From Micromonospora chokoriensis (GTDB lineage Bacteria > Actinomycetota > Actinomycetes > Mycobacteriales > Micromonosporaceae), in the NCBI RefSeq assembly GCF_000718555.1, contig NZ_JOAN01000014.1, positions 114,432-178,431 on the forward strand: a stretch of 64,000 nucleotides of DNA, read 5' to 3'. Position numbers and translations under genes: made by a program. The notes beneath the pieces are model-generated. The model was not told the origin of the DNA, did not search any database, and was given only the letters and a program-made list of their open reading frames with translations. Shown piece after piece: positions 15,078 through 23,773 of the stretch; within the stretch, counting starts at the first letter, position 1; each line of letters starts with the position of its first letter.

Positions 15078-15898
15078 GCCGGCGGTCGCTGGCCGGCCGC
15101 CGGGTGCTGGTGACCGGGGCGTCCGGCACGTTCGGCCGCCACCTCGGCGCCGCGCTGAGCGCCGCCGGCGCGCGGGTGGTGGGGCTCGACCTGCACGGGT
15201 GCCCCGACGACGACGTGCCGGTGCTCGGTTGCGACCTGACCGACCCGGACGCCGTGGCACCGACGGTGCGGGCCGCCGTCGAGCGGCTCGGCGGGCTCGA
15301 TCTGCTGATCAACAACGCCGGGGTCGGCGGCCCCGCACCGGCCGAGTTGCCGCCCGACGAGGTGGTCCGCCGCCAACTGGAGGTCAACCTGCTGGCGGCC
15401 TGGCGGACCACCGCCGCGGCGCTGCCCCCGCTGCTCGCCGCACGCGGGCGGGTGATCTTCGTGGCCAGTCGGATGGCGGTGCTGCCGCTGCCGCTCGCCG
15501 CCGCGTACGGGGTGAGCAAGCGTGCCCTGGTCGCCTACGCCGACGCGCTGCGCCACGAGGTGGGCACGCACGTCGGGGTCAGCGTCGTCTACCCGAGCAT
15601 GGTCGCCTCACCGATTCACGACAGCACCGCCGAGGCCGGGCTGTCCCTGCAAGGGGTGTCCCGCCCCGAGCCCGTCGAAGGGGTGGTCGCCGCGATTTTG
15701 CGGACCGCCACGGCCCGGCGGGCGCCGCGTGATGTGGCGACCACCGCACGCGGCCGGCTGGAGATGGCCGTCGGCCGGCACGCGCCCGCGCTGGCCGACC
15801 GGCTGGTACGCCGTACCCTCGCCGCCCGGCTCGCCGCCGGTGACCTGGACGCCGCGCCACTGGCCGCCGCGATGGTGGGCCGCCACCGGGGGCGGTGA
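15074..15898 (+). CDS. Short-chain dehydrogenase/reductase
   Basis: A classical SDR of 274 residues. It has the cofactor site VLVTGASGTFGRHLGAALS, the structural LLINNAGVG, the catalytic serine in VIFVASRMAV and the active-site pair YGVSKRALVAYADALRHE (YxxxK). The C-terminal third (GRLEMAVGRHAPALADRLVRRTL) resembles SDRs that act on lipid-like substrates. It is translationally coupled to the upstream monooxygenase by a GTGA overlap and shares its operator. Confidence 0.9.
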   Translation: MSRRSLAGRRVLVTGASGTFGRHLGAALSAAGARVVGLDLHGCPDDDVPVLGCDLTDPDAVAPTVRAAVERLGGLDLLINNAGVGGPAPAELPPDEVVRRQLEVNLLAAWRTTAAALPPLLAARGRVIFVASRMAVLPLPLAAAYGVSKRALVAYADALRHEVGTHVGVSVVYPSMVASPIHDSTAEAGLSLQGVSRPEPVEGVVAAILRTATARRAPRDVATTARGRLEMAVGRHAPALADRLVRRTLAARLAAGDLDAAPLAAAMVGRHRGR

Positions 15899-15906
15899 TC
15901 GTCGGG

Positions 15907-16560
15907 TCAGGGCGCGGCGACCGCCGCGCGGGAACGGTCGGCGGCGATCCGTACGGCCAGCGCCGCGAGAGCGGTGCCGGTCACCCACCGCTGCACCCGA
16001 AGCCACCCCGGCCGGCGGGCGAAGAACCCCGCGAGGGTGCCGGCGCTGAGCACGATCAGCGCGTTCACGCTCAGCGCGACGGCGATCTGGGTCAGGCCCA
16101 GCAGCAGGCTCTGCGTTGCCAGGTGCCCCCACGCCGGGTCGATGAACTGCGGCAGCAGCGACACGTAGAGGATCGCGATCTTCGGGTTGAGCAGGTTGGT
16201 GACCAGGCCCATGGTGAACAGCCGCCGGGGCGGGTCCGGTGGCAGCGGCGCGGGCGTGAACGGCGAGTGTCCGCCCGGACGCAGCGTCCGCCAGGCCAGC
16301 CAGAGCAGGTAGCCGGCGCCGGCGAGCTTCACCACCGCGTACAGCGTCGGCACCAGCACGAAGACGGTGGCCAGGCCGGCGACCGCCGCCGCCAGGTAGA
16401 CGCCGAAGCCGGCGGCCACCCCGAGCAGCGAGACGAGCCCAGCCCGGCGGCCCTGTGCCACCGAGCGGGACACCAGGTAGACCATGTTCGGGCCGGGCGT
16501 GAGAACCAGCCCCAACGCCACCAGCGCGATGCCCAGCAGTGCACCCGTACCCACCACCAC
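15907..16560 (-). CDS. LysE/RhtB family amino-acid exporter
   Basis: This 217-residue membrane protein carries the family signature LGLVLTPGPNMVYLVSRSVAQGRRAGLVSLLGVAAGFGVY at its N-terminus, then the NLLNPKIAILYVSLLPQFI segment. About six hydrophobic helices can be counted. LysE/RhtB proteins export basic or hydrophobic amino acids such as lysine or homoserine lactone; the substrate cannot be read here. The GTG at 16560 follows GGGGGA at proper spacing; the long upstream frame is not supported. It is convergent with the SDR gene, 8 bp apart. Confidence 0.88.
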   Translation of the reverse strand: MVVGTGALLGIALVALGLVLTPGPNMVYLVSRSVAQGRRAGLVSLLGVAAGFGVYLAAAVAGLATVFVLVPTLYAVVKLAGAGYLLWLAWRTLRPGGHSPFTPAPLPPDPPRRLFTMGLVTNLLNPKIAILYVSLLPQFIDPAWGHLATQSLLLGLTQIAVALSVNALIVLSAGTLAGFFARRPGWLRVQRWVTGTALAALAVRIAADRSRAAVAAP

Positions 16561-16749
16561 GACGTTTCCCCCGTTCGGTAATCCCCACACCGACCGTAAA
16601 CGGGATGAACCTCGCCACCCAGGGCCACCTGGCCGGCCGTGGCCTGCGATCCGGCGGGAATGGTCACCGGCGTGGACGCGCTGACCCTGGAAAGTGCGGG
16701 CCGAGCGCCGGAGGCGGCGCGATACGGTGGCCAGGGGAGGTGCCGCAGG

Positions 16750-17238
16750 GTGAGCGAGGCGTGGGAAGCGGCCGTGGAGGCGCAAATCCGGGGAGCCGTG
16801 CAGCGCGGCGAGTTCGACGACCTGCCCGGCATGGGCAAGCCGATCCCCGGGCGTGGGGCGCCGTACGACGAGTCGTGGTGGATCAAGAGTTTCCTGGAGC
16901 GCGAGGCGCTCCCCAGCGACCTGCTGCTGCCCACCCCGCTGCAACTGCGCCGACGCATCGAGCAGGTCCCCGACGAGGTCCGTGACCTGCCCACCGAGCA
17001 GTCTGTCCGCGACGTCGTGGCGCAGTTGAACGCGCAGATCGTGGCGTGGCTGCGCAATCCCGACGGCCCTCGGGTCGTGGTGCGTCCGGTCAACGCCGAG
17101 GACGTGGTCCACCGCTGGCGCGCCGACCGTACCCGGCGTGAGGTCACGACGACCGGCACCGAGCCGGCGACCTTCGTAACGCCGCCGCGCCGGCCCGGCC
17201 GTAGCTGGTGGCGGCGGTGGCGCCGCCGTCGGGGCTGA
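16750..17238 (+). CDS. DUF1992 (DnaJ-homologue subfamily C28-like) protein
   Basis: This 162-residue protein has the DUF1992 core: WEAAVEAQIRGAVQRGEFDDLPGMGKPIP, then FLEREALPSDLLLPTPLQLRRRIEQVPDEVRDLPTEQSVRDVVAQLNAQI. The domain is widespread and often annotated as DnaJ-related, although no J domain is present here. The C-terminal tail is arginine-rich (RPGRSWWRRWRRRRG). Start GTG 16750 follows GGAGGT at 16735-16740. Function unknown. Confidence 0.85.
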   Translation: MSEAWEAAVEAQIRGAVQRGEFDDLPGMGKPIPGRGAPYDESWWIKSFLEREALPSDLLLPTPLQLRRRIEQVPDEVRDLPTEQSVRDVVAQLNAQIVAWLRNPDGPRVVVRPVNAEDVVHRWRADRTRREVTTTGTEPATFVTPPRRPGRSWWRRWRRRRG

Positions 17239-17269
17239 CCCACGGCCACGACCACGGCAGACTGTCCCG

Positions 17270-17812
17270 ATGCTCATCGAATCGCCGTCACCCGGAATGC
17301 CCTCGACGCCGGGTCTCGCCCTGCGTCCCTGGTGCGCCGACGACCTGGATGATCTGGTGGAGGCGTACCGGGATCCGGTCCTGCGGCGCTGGACCAACGT
17401 GCCGGTGATTACCGCCGCCGACGGCCGGCGGTGGCTGGAAGGCGCACTGCGGGACTTCGACGACGACCGGCGGTACACCTTCGCCGTCCTCGAAGAGGAC
17501 GCCGACGGCGCTCGGCTGGTGGGGAACGTGGTGCTCAAGGGCATCTCCGACCAGCGCCCGGTGCCGGAGGTGGGTTACTGGACGGCGTCGTGGGCCCGCG
17601 GTCGCGGCGTCGCCCCGCGCGCCGTCACCGCGCTGAGCCGGTGGGCGTTCGACCGGTTCCCCGCCCTGACACATCTCGACCTGCTGCACCAGACGGACAA
17701 CGTGGCGTCCTGCCGGGTGGCGCAGAAGTGCGGCTTCCTGTTCCAGGAGGTGCTGCCGGCTCGGCCGCCCTTCCCGCTCGATGGTCACCGGCACTCGCTC
17801 ACCGCCGTCTAG
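17270..17812 (+). CDS. GNAT family N-acetyltransferase
   Basis: This 180-residue acetyltransferase of the ribosomal-protein (RimJ/RimL-like) subtype opens with LALRPWCADDLDDLVEAYRDP. The acetyl-CoA loop is GYWTASWARGRGVAPRAVTALSRWAF, and the terminal strand-helix is LDLLHQTDNVASCRVAQKCGFLFQE. The substrate is unknown. It starts 32 bp after the DUF1992 gene and ends 4 bp before the convergent gene. Confidence 0.87.
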   Translation: MLIESPSPGMPSTPGLALRPWCADDLDDLVEAYRDPVLRRWTNVPVITAADGRRWLEGALRDFDDDRRYTFAVLEEDADGARLVGNVVLKGISDQRPVPEVGYWTASWARGRGVAPRAVTALSRWAFDRFPALTHLDLLHQTDNVASCRVAQKCGFLFQEVLPARPPFPLDGHRHSLTAV

Positions 17813-17815
17813 CGA

Positions 17816-18391
17816 TCAGTGCACCGCGGCGCGCCAGACCCAGGAGGTGCGCCGGGCCCGGCCGGGCAGCTCACCGCGGCCGGTCATCCAGAGCAGCACC
17901 TCGGGAGCGGGCCCGGCCGGCGCGTCGGGGAAGAGCCGCCGCAGCACCAGCGCGCTGAGCCGCTGCGGCGGCTGCCACGGCACACCGAGACCGAGGGTGA
18001 TGTCGTGGGTGTGCAGCAGAGTCTCGGCAACGCCCATGGCGGCGAAGCCGGCCGGATCGCATGGGCCGAAGTGCCAGGCCCGCGCGTGCGGCGAGGCGGC
18101 GTCGACGGCAGCGGCGAGCAGCCCGGCGCAGGCCCGCACCACGGTGAGCACCCGCGCCGGGCTCGCGTCGAGGTCGACCCGCAGGTCGTACGGGAGGTAG
18201 GCGTCGTCCGGGCTTGCGGCGACCTGGCCCGCGTAGGCGAGAAGGTCGTGCGCGACGTGCGCCGCGGTGGTCCAGCAGCTCCAGGTCAGCGTGCCGGCCG
18301 GCACCGACCAGTCGCGCTCGTGGTGCGGCACCAGCACCCGGGTCATCTCCTCGGCCGCCGCCCGCAGGTCGGCTCCGGTCACCGCTGACAT
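17816..18391 (-). CDS. DinB-fold protein of the mycothiol-dependent maleylpyruvate isomerase family
   Basis: A 191-residue four-helix DinB-like protein. It has the family N-terminus (DWSVPAGTLTWSCWTTAAHVAHDLLAYAGQVAA), and the histidine in HVAHDL plus the later ETLLHTHDITLGLGV supply the metal-type histidines of the superfamily. In actinomycetes such proteins often use mycothiol as cosubstrate, but here the reaction is unknown. ATG 18391 is preferred; the frame is open upstream but antisense to the AraC leader. It is one of three DinB-fold genes in the window. Confidence 0.78.
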   Translation of the reverse strand: MSAVTGADLRAAAEEMTRVLVPHHERDWSVPAGTLTWSCWTTAAHVAHDLLAYAGQVAASPDDAYLPYDLRVDLDASPARVLTVVRACAGLLAAAVDAASPHARAWHFGPCDPAGFAAMGVAETLLHTHDITLGLGVPWQPPQRLSALVLRRLFPDAPAGPAPEVLLWMTGRGELPGRARRTSWVWRAAVH

Positions 18392-18510
18392 CCGTCGACC
18401 CTCGCAGGGCCACGTCGACGGCGCAACCGGGATCCGCGTGGGAATCCTGTGATGGGCAAGAGGGTTCGACGCATGCGAGAATCCATCGTCGCGTGGGGGA
18501 GGCGAGCGGA

Positions 18511-19497
18511 GTGTTGCCCAACCTGGTGGTGGACACGACGGTGTTGCCACCGGCGGACAGGTTCGAGTTCTGGTATGCCCTGGTCGCTCAGGAGACGGCA
18601 CCAGCGCACATCAGCAGCGCCCACCTCGACGACTTCGCCGCGTACATCCAGGCCATCGATCTTGGTCGTATCCGGTTGACCTCGCTGCGGTACCCGTCGC
18701 TGGACTCGATCCGGCCTGCGCAACTGGTCCGCAAAGCCGAGGCGGACGTGTATCAGCTCGCGCTACCGCTCACGGGTCGCAGCGTGTTGACTCAGGACCG
18801 CACCGAGTCCACGCTGGAAGCCGCGAATCACTTCGCGCTTCTGGACACCGCGCGGCCGCACGTCGCCCGGCACCGCGCTGACGGCCCCGGTCTCGCCACC
18901 GCGATCACCGTGCAGATACCTCACGCGGCGCTGTCCTTGGCACCGGACCGGCTCCGCCGACTGTTGGCCATGCCGATGCCGTCGCACCGCGGCGTCGGCG
19001 GGCTGTTGGCCCACCACCTGCGCGGCATCGCGGCGCACCCGGAGCAGTTTGAGCCGGCCGAGGCCGAGGTCCTGGGCAGTGTGGCGCTGGACCTGCTCGC
19101 TGCCACGCTCGCTCAGCACCTCGACCTTGAGGGCACCCTGTCACCGGAGGCCCAGCAAACCGCGCTACGAGCCCGCGTCGTCGACTTCATCGACCGTCAC
19201 CTCGACAGTGCTGAGCTCAGCCCGCGCAGCATCGCGGCCGCCCACCACATCTCGCTGCGGTCCCTGCACCGCCTGTTCGAGGGGGAGGCGACGACCGCTG
19301 CCGAACTCATCCGCGCCAAGCGCCTGGAGCAGTGCCGTCGCGATCTGGGCAACCCGCTGCAACTGCGGCAGCCGGTCCAGGTCATCGGCGCCCGTTGGGG
19401 ATTCCCGGACAAGGCCCACTTCAGCCGTCTCTTCCGCGCTCGCTACGGACGTTCACCGCAGGCCTACCGGATGGCCGTCGTCCACCAGGAGCGGTGA
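18511..19497 (+). CDS. AraC family transcriptional regulator
   Basis: This 328-residue regulator has an AraC-binding-like sensor half (DTTVLPPADRFEFWYALVAQE onward). Its C-terminal pair of helix-turn-helix motifs includes IAAAHHISLRSLHRLFEGE and IGARWGFPDKAHFSRLFRARYGRSPQAYR. GTG 18511 has GGGGGAGG upstream; GTG 18493 is an in-frame alternative. It diverges from the DinB-fold gene at 18391, its most likely target. No clear operator is seen in the 119-bp gap. Confidence 0.87.
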   Translation: MLPNLVVDTTVLPPADRFEFWYALVAQETAPAHISSAHLDDFAAYIQAIDLGRIRLTSLRYPSLDSIRPAQLVRKAEADVYQLALPLTGRSVLTQDRTESTLEAANHFALLDTARPHVARHRADGPGLATAITVQIPHAALSLAPDRLRRLLAMPMPSHRGVGGLLAHHLRGIAAHPEQFEPAEAEVLGSVALDLLAATLAQHLDLEGTLSPEAQQTALRARVVDFIDRHLDSAELSPRSIAAAHHISLRSLHRLFEGEATTAAELIRAKRLEQCRRDLGNPLQLRQPVQVIGARWGFPDKAHFSRLFRARYGRSPQAYRMAVVHQER

Positions 19498-19528
19498 CCC
19501 CACCGGTCCCGCACGTGCGCGGGGACCG

Positions 19529-20005
19529 TTACCGCCGGCGGCCGGTCGGATCGTCGGCGACGAAGTCACCGATGGCGGCGCGGATCATCTCGCCGTACGG
19601 GTCGTCCGGTAGGTGCGCCAGGTGTTCGCGGGCTCGGGCGAGGTGCTCCCGGGCCGGGCCGATGTTGCCCAGGCGTCGGTGGCAGTCGGCCAGGTTCAGG
19701 TGCAGCGACGGTAGGAAGCCCTGCACCTGAAGCGTGTGGTGGTACCGCTGAGCACGGTCGTCGGTGAGGTCGCCGACGGCGGCGAGGGCACGCTCGTCCC
19801 AGCCCAGCTCCGCCTCGGTGGTGTCCTGCAGGTCGGCGAGGTAGTGGGCCAGGGTGCAGCGGTGCAGGGCGTCACCGGTGGGGCCCAGCTCGTCCCACAG
19901 CGCGGTGAGCAGCTCACGGGCCTGGGCGGAGGCGCCGGTCTGGCCGAGCTGCACCGCCTCGATGATGCGGGTCATGGTCGGATCGGGTGTCGGCTGGTCG
20001 TTCAT
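19529..20005 (-). CDS. TPR-like helical hypothetical protein
   Basis: This 158-residue protein is built of repeated helix pairs (RIIEAVQLGQTGASAQARELLTALWDEL, RCTLAHYLADLQDTTEAELGWDERALAAV, PSLHLNLADCHRRLGNIGPAREHLARAREHL), reminiscent of tetratricopeptide repeats. Similar small proteins are common in actinomycetes next to regulators. There is no catalytic motif, and a protein-interaction role is inference. It is convergent with the AraC gene. Confidence 0.72.
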   Translation of the reverse strand: MNDQPTPDPTMTRIIEAVQLGQTGASAQARELLTALWDELGPTGDALHRCTLAHYLADLQDTTEAELGWDERALAAVGDLTDDRAQRYHHTLQVQGFLPSLHLNLADCHRRLGNIGPAREHLARAREHLAHLPDDPYGEMIRAAIGDFVADDPTGRRR

Positions 20006-20096
20006 GTCGCCGATGCTCGGGCCTCGACCCGGTCGAGGGTCAAATCGCCACCACCGGCACCTGGCCGTCTTAAAATTACAATCTGCTGCTCAAATC

Positions 20097-20126
20097 TTGC
20101 ACTTCGCTGTCTGGTTTTCGTAGGCT
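20097..20126 (+). promoter_or_regulatory. Promoter of the ABC exporter operon (probably leaderless mRNA)
   Basis: TTGCAC (20097-20102) and TAGGCT (20121-20126) are 18 bp apart. Transcription would begin 6-7 bases after the -10 box, almost exactly at the GTG at 20133. No ribosome-binding site precedes that codon, so a leaderless transcript is likely. The flanking DNA is unusually A/T-rich for this window. Confidence 0.55.
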
Positions 20127-20132
20127 GCCGTG

Positions 20133-21107
20133 GTGAGCAAACCTCCCCTGGTCGAGGCGAGAGATCTGACCAAGATCTATCCACCACGTGGCTCCACAGC
20201 GGAGTTCCGGGCGGTCGACGGCATCGACTTCGCGCTTGCGCGGGGGGAGTCCTTCGGGCTTCTCGGCCCCAACGGCGCCGGCAAGTCCACCACCATGCGG
20301 ATGATCGCCGCGACGTCGCCGATCAGCGGCGGCAGCCTGCGGGTGCTGGGCATGGACCCGATGAAACAAGGGCCGGAGATCCGGGCCCGGCTAGGCGTCG
20401 TGACGCAGGACGACCACCTGGACAACGAGCTCACCGTGCGGGAGAACCTGCACATCTACGGGCGATACTTCGGCCTGCCGCGGGCCGTCATCCGAGACCG
20501 CGCGACCCGGCTGCTCGACTTCGCTCAGCTGCAGGAGAAGGCCGGCGACCCGGTCGAGACGCTCTCCGGCGGCATGCGTCGGCGGCTGACCATCGCCCGC
20601 TCCCTGATCAACGAGCCCGACATCCTGCTGCTCGACGAGCCGACCACCGGCCTCGACCCGCAGGCTCGGCACATCCTGTGGGACCGGCTCTTCCAGCTCA
20701 AACAGGAGGGCGTCACGCTCATCCTCACCACGCACTACATGGACGAGGCTGAGCAACTCTGCGACCGGCTCATCGTGGTCGACCACGGCCGGATCGTCGC
20801 CCAAGGCTCCCCTCGGGACCTGATCACCAGGTACGCCACCCGGGAGGTCCTCGAACTTCGCTTCCGCCTCGACGAACGGGACACCGCCGCGGAGAAGCTC
20901 CGAACCTCGGTGCTGGCCACCGGCGGCACCGACACCGACGGACGCGTCGAAATGCTCCCCGACCGGGTGCTCGTCTACACCGCCGACGGCGAGGCCGCCC
21001 TCGGCGCGGTGCACGCCATGTCGCTCACGCCGCTCACCGCGCTGGTCCGCCGCGCGACGTTGGAGGACGTGTTCCTCAAACTCACCGGCCGATCGCTGAT
21101 CGAGTAG
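20133..21107 (+). CDS. ABC transporter ATPase, DrrA/NodI-like exporter type
   Basis: This 324-residue ATPase has Walker A GLLGPNGAGKSTTMRM, Q-loop VVTQDDHLDNELTV, signature ETLSGGMRRRLTIARSL, Walker B PDILLLDEPTTGLDP and switch histidine TLILTTHYMDEAEQL. The extended C-terminus (VLELRFRLDERD...TALVRRATLEDVFLKLTGRSLIE) is typical of the drug/polysaccharide export subfamily. GTG 20130 and 20133 are both in frame; the promoter position favours 20133. It is followed by two ABC-2 permease genes in one operon. The cargo is unknown (drug, lipid or polysaccharide). Confidence 0.93.
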   Translation: MSKPPLVEARDLTKIYPPRGSTAEFRAVDGIDFALARGESFGLLGPNGAGKSTTMRMIAATSPISGGSLRVLGMDPMKQGPEIRARLGVVTQDDHLDNELTVRENLHIYGRYFGLPRAVIRDRATRLLDFAQLQEKAGDPVETLSGGMRRRLTIARSLINEPDILLLDEPTTGLDPQARHILWDRLFQLKQEGVTLILTTHYMDEAEQLCDRLIVVDHGRIVAQGSPRDLITRYATREVLELRFRLDERDTAAEKLRTSVLATGGTDTDGRVEMLPDRVLVYTADGEAALGAVHAMSLTPLTALVRRATLEDVFLKLTGRSLIE

Positions 21108-21122
21108 CAGGAGAGGGCACTG

Positions 21123-21881
21123 GTGCTTCGCGCATTCGGATACTGGGTCACGCGCTACCGGCGCACCTGGCGCGGCTCGATCGTGATCAACGTACTGAAC
21201 CCGTTGCTGTTCCTCATCGGCATCGGCGCCGGCCTCGGCGCGCTCGTAGACGACAACGCGCCGGCCCAGATCGCCGGCGTCTCCTACGCGGCGTTCTTCG
21301 CCCCGGGCATGCTGGCCGCGGCCGCGATGCAGAACGCGTTCCTGGAGGGGTCCGCAGGCGTCGCCCGGGCTGCGAGCTTCGGGGCCTACCGCAGCGCCAC
21401 GCCCACACCACTCGCCCCGGAGCAGCTCGCCGCCGGGCACCTGCTCTTCATCACCTTCCGGCTGCTCATCGCCAGCGGTGCCTTCATCGCGGTGATGGCC
21501 GCGTTCGGGCTGGTCGGGGGGTGGTGGGCGCTCGGCGCCCTGCTCGGCGCGACGCTGACCGGGGTCGCGTTCGCGGCACCAGCGGCCGCGTGGGCGGTCG
21601 GGGTGCGCAAACTGCGCCACATCGACACGGTGTTCCGGTTCGTCATCATGCCGTTCTACATGTTCTCCGGAACGTTCTTCGCGGTCTCGCAGCTACCGGA
21701 GTGGATCCGACCGGTCTCCTATCTCCTGCCGTTGTGGCACGGGGTGGAGCTGTGCCGCACGCTGAGCCTCGGCACGGCGACTGTCGCCGGCAGCTCCGTG
21801 CACATCGCCTACCTGCTGGCGCTCGCGATCGGCGGCTTCCTGGTCGCCCGCGTCACCTATCGCCGACGGTTGCACCCGTGA
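21123..21881 (+). CDS. ABC-2 type permease, first subunit
   Basis: A 252-residue integral membrane protein with six predicted helices and the ABC-2 pattern: VINVLNPLLFLIGIGAGLGALV, then YAAFFAPGMLAAAAMQNAFLEGS, and the conserved FRFVIMPFYMFSGTFFAVSQLPEWIRPVSYLLPLWHGVELCR near the C-terminus. GTG 21123 follows AGGAGAGGG. It is 15 bp after the ATPase and is expected to pair with the second permease to form a heterodimeric exporter. Confidence 0.9.
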   Translation: MLRAFGYWVTRYRRTWRGSIVINVLNPLLFLIGIGAGLGALVDDNAPAQIAGVSYAAFFAPGMLAAAAMQNAFLEGSAGVARAASFGAYRSATPTPLAPEQLAAGHLLFITFRLLIASGAFIAVMAAFGLVGGWWALGALLGATLTGVAFAAPAAAWAVGVRKLRHIDTVFRFVIMPFYMFSGTFFAVSQLPEWIRPVSYLLPLWHGVELCRTLSLGTATVAGSSVHIAYLLALAIGGFLVARVTYRRRLHP

Positions 21882-21912
21882 CGACACACGTCCCGCGTCT
21901 CGTGGAGGCCGC

Positions 21913-22695
21913 ATGAGCACCGTCGTCGTACCCACCTGGACGAGCCGGCGAGCCCTCGCGCTCATCGAACGCAACGTCATGATCTACCGCCGGTCGGTCA
22001 CGCCGCTGCTCAACGCACTTGTCGAACCGATCCTGTATCTGCTGTCGATCGGTGTCGGTGTCGGGCTGCTCGTCGGCACGGTCCCCGGGGTCGACGTCCC
22101 GTACGCCGTCTACGTGGCCCCGGCGATCCTGGCCACGACCGCGATGAACACGGCGTTCAACCAGACCAGCTTCGGTGTCTTCACCCGGATGCGGGTCGAG
22201 AAGACCTATGAGGCGATCCTGCCGACACCCCTGTCCGTCACCGACATCGCCGTCGGCGAGGTGACCAGCGCGATGATCAACGCGTTGTTGACGTCGATCG
22301 GATTCCTCACCCTGATGGCCGTTGGCGGGCTGGTCACGTCGGCGTGGGTGCTGCTGGCCCTTCCGGCGTCGGTGCTGATCTCGTACGCGTTCGCCGCCGG
22401 CGGGCTGGCCGTCACGACGTACCTGCGCGACTTCCCGGACTTCCAGTACGTCCAGCTCTTCATGCTGCCGATGTACCTGTTCGCGACGACGTTCTATCCC
22501 CTCTCGGTCTACCCGGAGGCGGTGCAGCCCTTGATCCGGGCGCTGCCGCTCTACCACGCCATCGAGCTGGTCCGTGAGCCTGCGCTGGGCCACCTCAGCT
22601 GGGATCTGCTGATCCCGGTGGTCTACCTCGTCGCGTTCGGCTCGATCGCGATGCACGTCGCCACTCGTCGCATGACCCGCGCGATGCTGCGCTGA
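21913..22695 (+). CDS. ABC-2 type permease, second subunit
   Basis: A 260-residue membrane protein clearly related to the previous permease: LLNALVEPILYLLSIGVGVGLLVG, AVYVAPAILATTAMNTAFNQTSFGVFTRM, and QYVQLFMLPMYLFATTFYPLSVYPEAVQPLIRALPLYHAIELVR. Six hydrophobic helices are visible. Together with the ATPase it should form a complete three-gene exporter. A strong terminator hairpin follows 12 bp after the stop. Confidence 0.9.
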   Translation: MSTVVVPTWTSRRALALIERNVMIYRRSVTPLLNALVEPILYLLSIGVGVGLLVGTVPGVDVPYAVYVAPAILATTAMNTAFNQTSFGVFTRMRVEKTYEAILPTPLSVTDIAVGEVTSAMINALLTSIGFLTLMAVGGLVTSAWVLLALPASVLISYAFAAGGLAVTTYLRDFPDFQYVQLFMLPMYLFATTFYPLSVYPEAVQPLIRALPLYHAIELVREPALGHLSWDLLIPVVYLVAFGSIAMHVATRRMTRAMLR

Positions 22696-22706
22696 CACCA
22701 CCTCGG

Positions 22707-22745
22707 CCCGCGGCGCGCACCGCAGAGCGCGGTGCGCGCCGCGGG
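22707..22745 (+). terminator. Terminator after the ABC exporter operon
   Basis: A perfect 17-bp stem, from CCCGCGGCGCGCACCGC at 22707-22723 to its complement at 22729-22745, with an AGAGC loop. It lacks a T tract but lies immediately after the last gene of the operon and before the convergent oxidoreductase gene. Confidence 0.75.
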
Positions 22746-22823
22746 ACCAGGCCGACCGTCGCTACCGCCGCAGGAGAGTCGGGTCGGCGACGAGGCCGAC
22801 CCGCACCGCAGGGTCGGGACGTC

Positions 22824-23687
22824 TCATCGCTGGGCGACGATGGCCTCGATCACCGAGCGGGCGGAGGTCGGGCGGCGGCCGATGAGGCGTTGCAGCGTCG
22901 GGTCGGTGACGGCGAACTCACCTCGTCGCGCCGCGCGGTAGATGCCGAGGGTGAAGTCGGCTACCTCTGCGGGCATGCCACCGTCGACGGCAGCGGCGGT
23001 CCACTCGTCGTCGTCGACGACGACTCGGGTGATCGCGCGTCCCGTGATCTCGGTGAGGATGTCGGCCACCGCTGCGAGGTCGAGCATCTCCAGAGCGGTC
23101 AGCGCAGGCGTAACGCCGTCGAGCAGTCCCTCCTCGGCCACGGCGATGGCTGCGGCCTCGGCCAGGTCGGCGTGCGCGGTCCAGGAGACCGGGCCGTCCG
23201 CAGGGGCCACGAGCTGCCCGGTCTCCAGCGCCGCACCGATGGAGTAGCCGAGCGTGCTCGCGTAGAACCCGTTGCGCAGGGCGGTGAAGGGAACCCCCAC
23301 ACCGGCCAGGTACTCCTCGGTCGCGGCATGGGTGAGCTGGGCGGCGAAGAGCGAATCGCTGGATGCGGCCTGGTGGCTGGTGTACAGGATCCGCTTGGCT
23401 CCGGCGGCGCGGGCGGCGTCGATCGCGGCGCGGTTGGCGACGACCGCGCCGGCGCCGCGAATGGCGGGAGACACGACCAGGACCGTCTCGGCGCCTTCGA
23501 AGGCGTGCGCCAACGTGCCCGGGTTGGTGAAGTCGCCCGCCCGGACCCGCACGCCGCGCTCGGCGAGGCCCGCGGCCTTGTCGACGTCGCGCACACTCAC
23601 GCCCACCTCCTGGGCGGGAATCCGATCGAGGAGCCGGTCGACGATCTGGGACCCGAGGTGACCTGTGGCACCGGTGACGACGTACAT
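22824..23687 (-). CDS. NAD(P)H-binding SDR-like protein (NmrA/QorB type)
   Basis: A 287-residue atypical SDR with the N-terminal dinucleotide motif MYVVTGATGHLGSQIVDRLL and NmrA/QorB-type sequence (VSVRDVDKAAGLAERGVRVRAGDFTNPGTLAHAFEGAETVLVVSP). It has no complete YxxxK pair, so it may be a redox sensor or a quinone reductase like QorB. It diverges from the TetR gene at 23774 across an 86-bp palindromic gap, so its repression by that TetR is likely. Confidence 0.86.
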   Translation of the reverse strand: MYVVTGATGHLGSQIVDRLLDRIPAQEVGVSVRDVDKAAGLAERGVRVRAGDFTNPGTLAHAFEGAETVLVVSPAIRGAGAVVANRAAIDAARAAGAKRILYTSHQAASSDSLFAAQLTHAATEEYLAGVGVPFTALRNGFYASTLGYSIGAALETGQLVAPADGPVSWTAHADLAEAAAIAVAEEGLLDGVTPALTALEMLDLAAVADILTEITGRAITRVVVDDDEWTAAAVDGGMPAEVADFTLGIYRAARRGEFAVTDPTLQRLIGRRPTSARSVIEAIVAQR

Positions 23688-23698
23688 GCTGCACTCCC

Positions 23699-23770
23699 TG
23701 CTGTTATCGGCGATACGCCAAATACGTTAGCAGCGATAATCCATGGATAACAAGTTGCTGTTAGCATCGG
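23699..23770. promoter_or_regulatory. Candidate operator region between SDR and TetR genes
   Basis: The gap holds a perfect decamer palindrome, ATCCATGGAT (23739-23748), flanked by partly symmetric A/T bases. It also has TGTTATC/GATAACA half-sites and repeated GTTAGC/TGCTGTTA words. This clustering of symmetric words in the only space between divergent genes suggests TetR binding, but I cannot define one consensus. Confidence 0.4.
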
Positions 23771-23773
23771 TTC

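Noticed and set aside
15650..15690. SRPEPVEG peptide in the SDR, reminiscent of a dispersed TGTC...GCCCGTCGAAGG element
   Set aside because: It stays in frame, fits the protein and occurs once; chance or an old domesticated repeat cannot be told apart.
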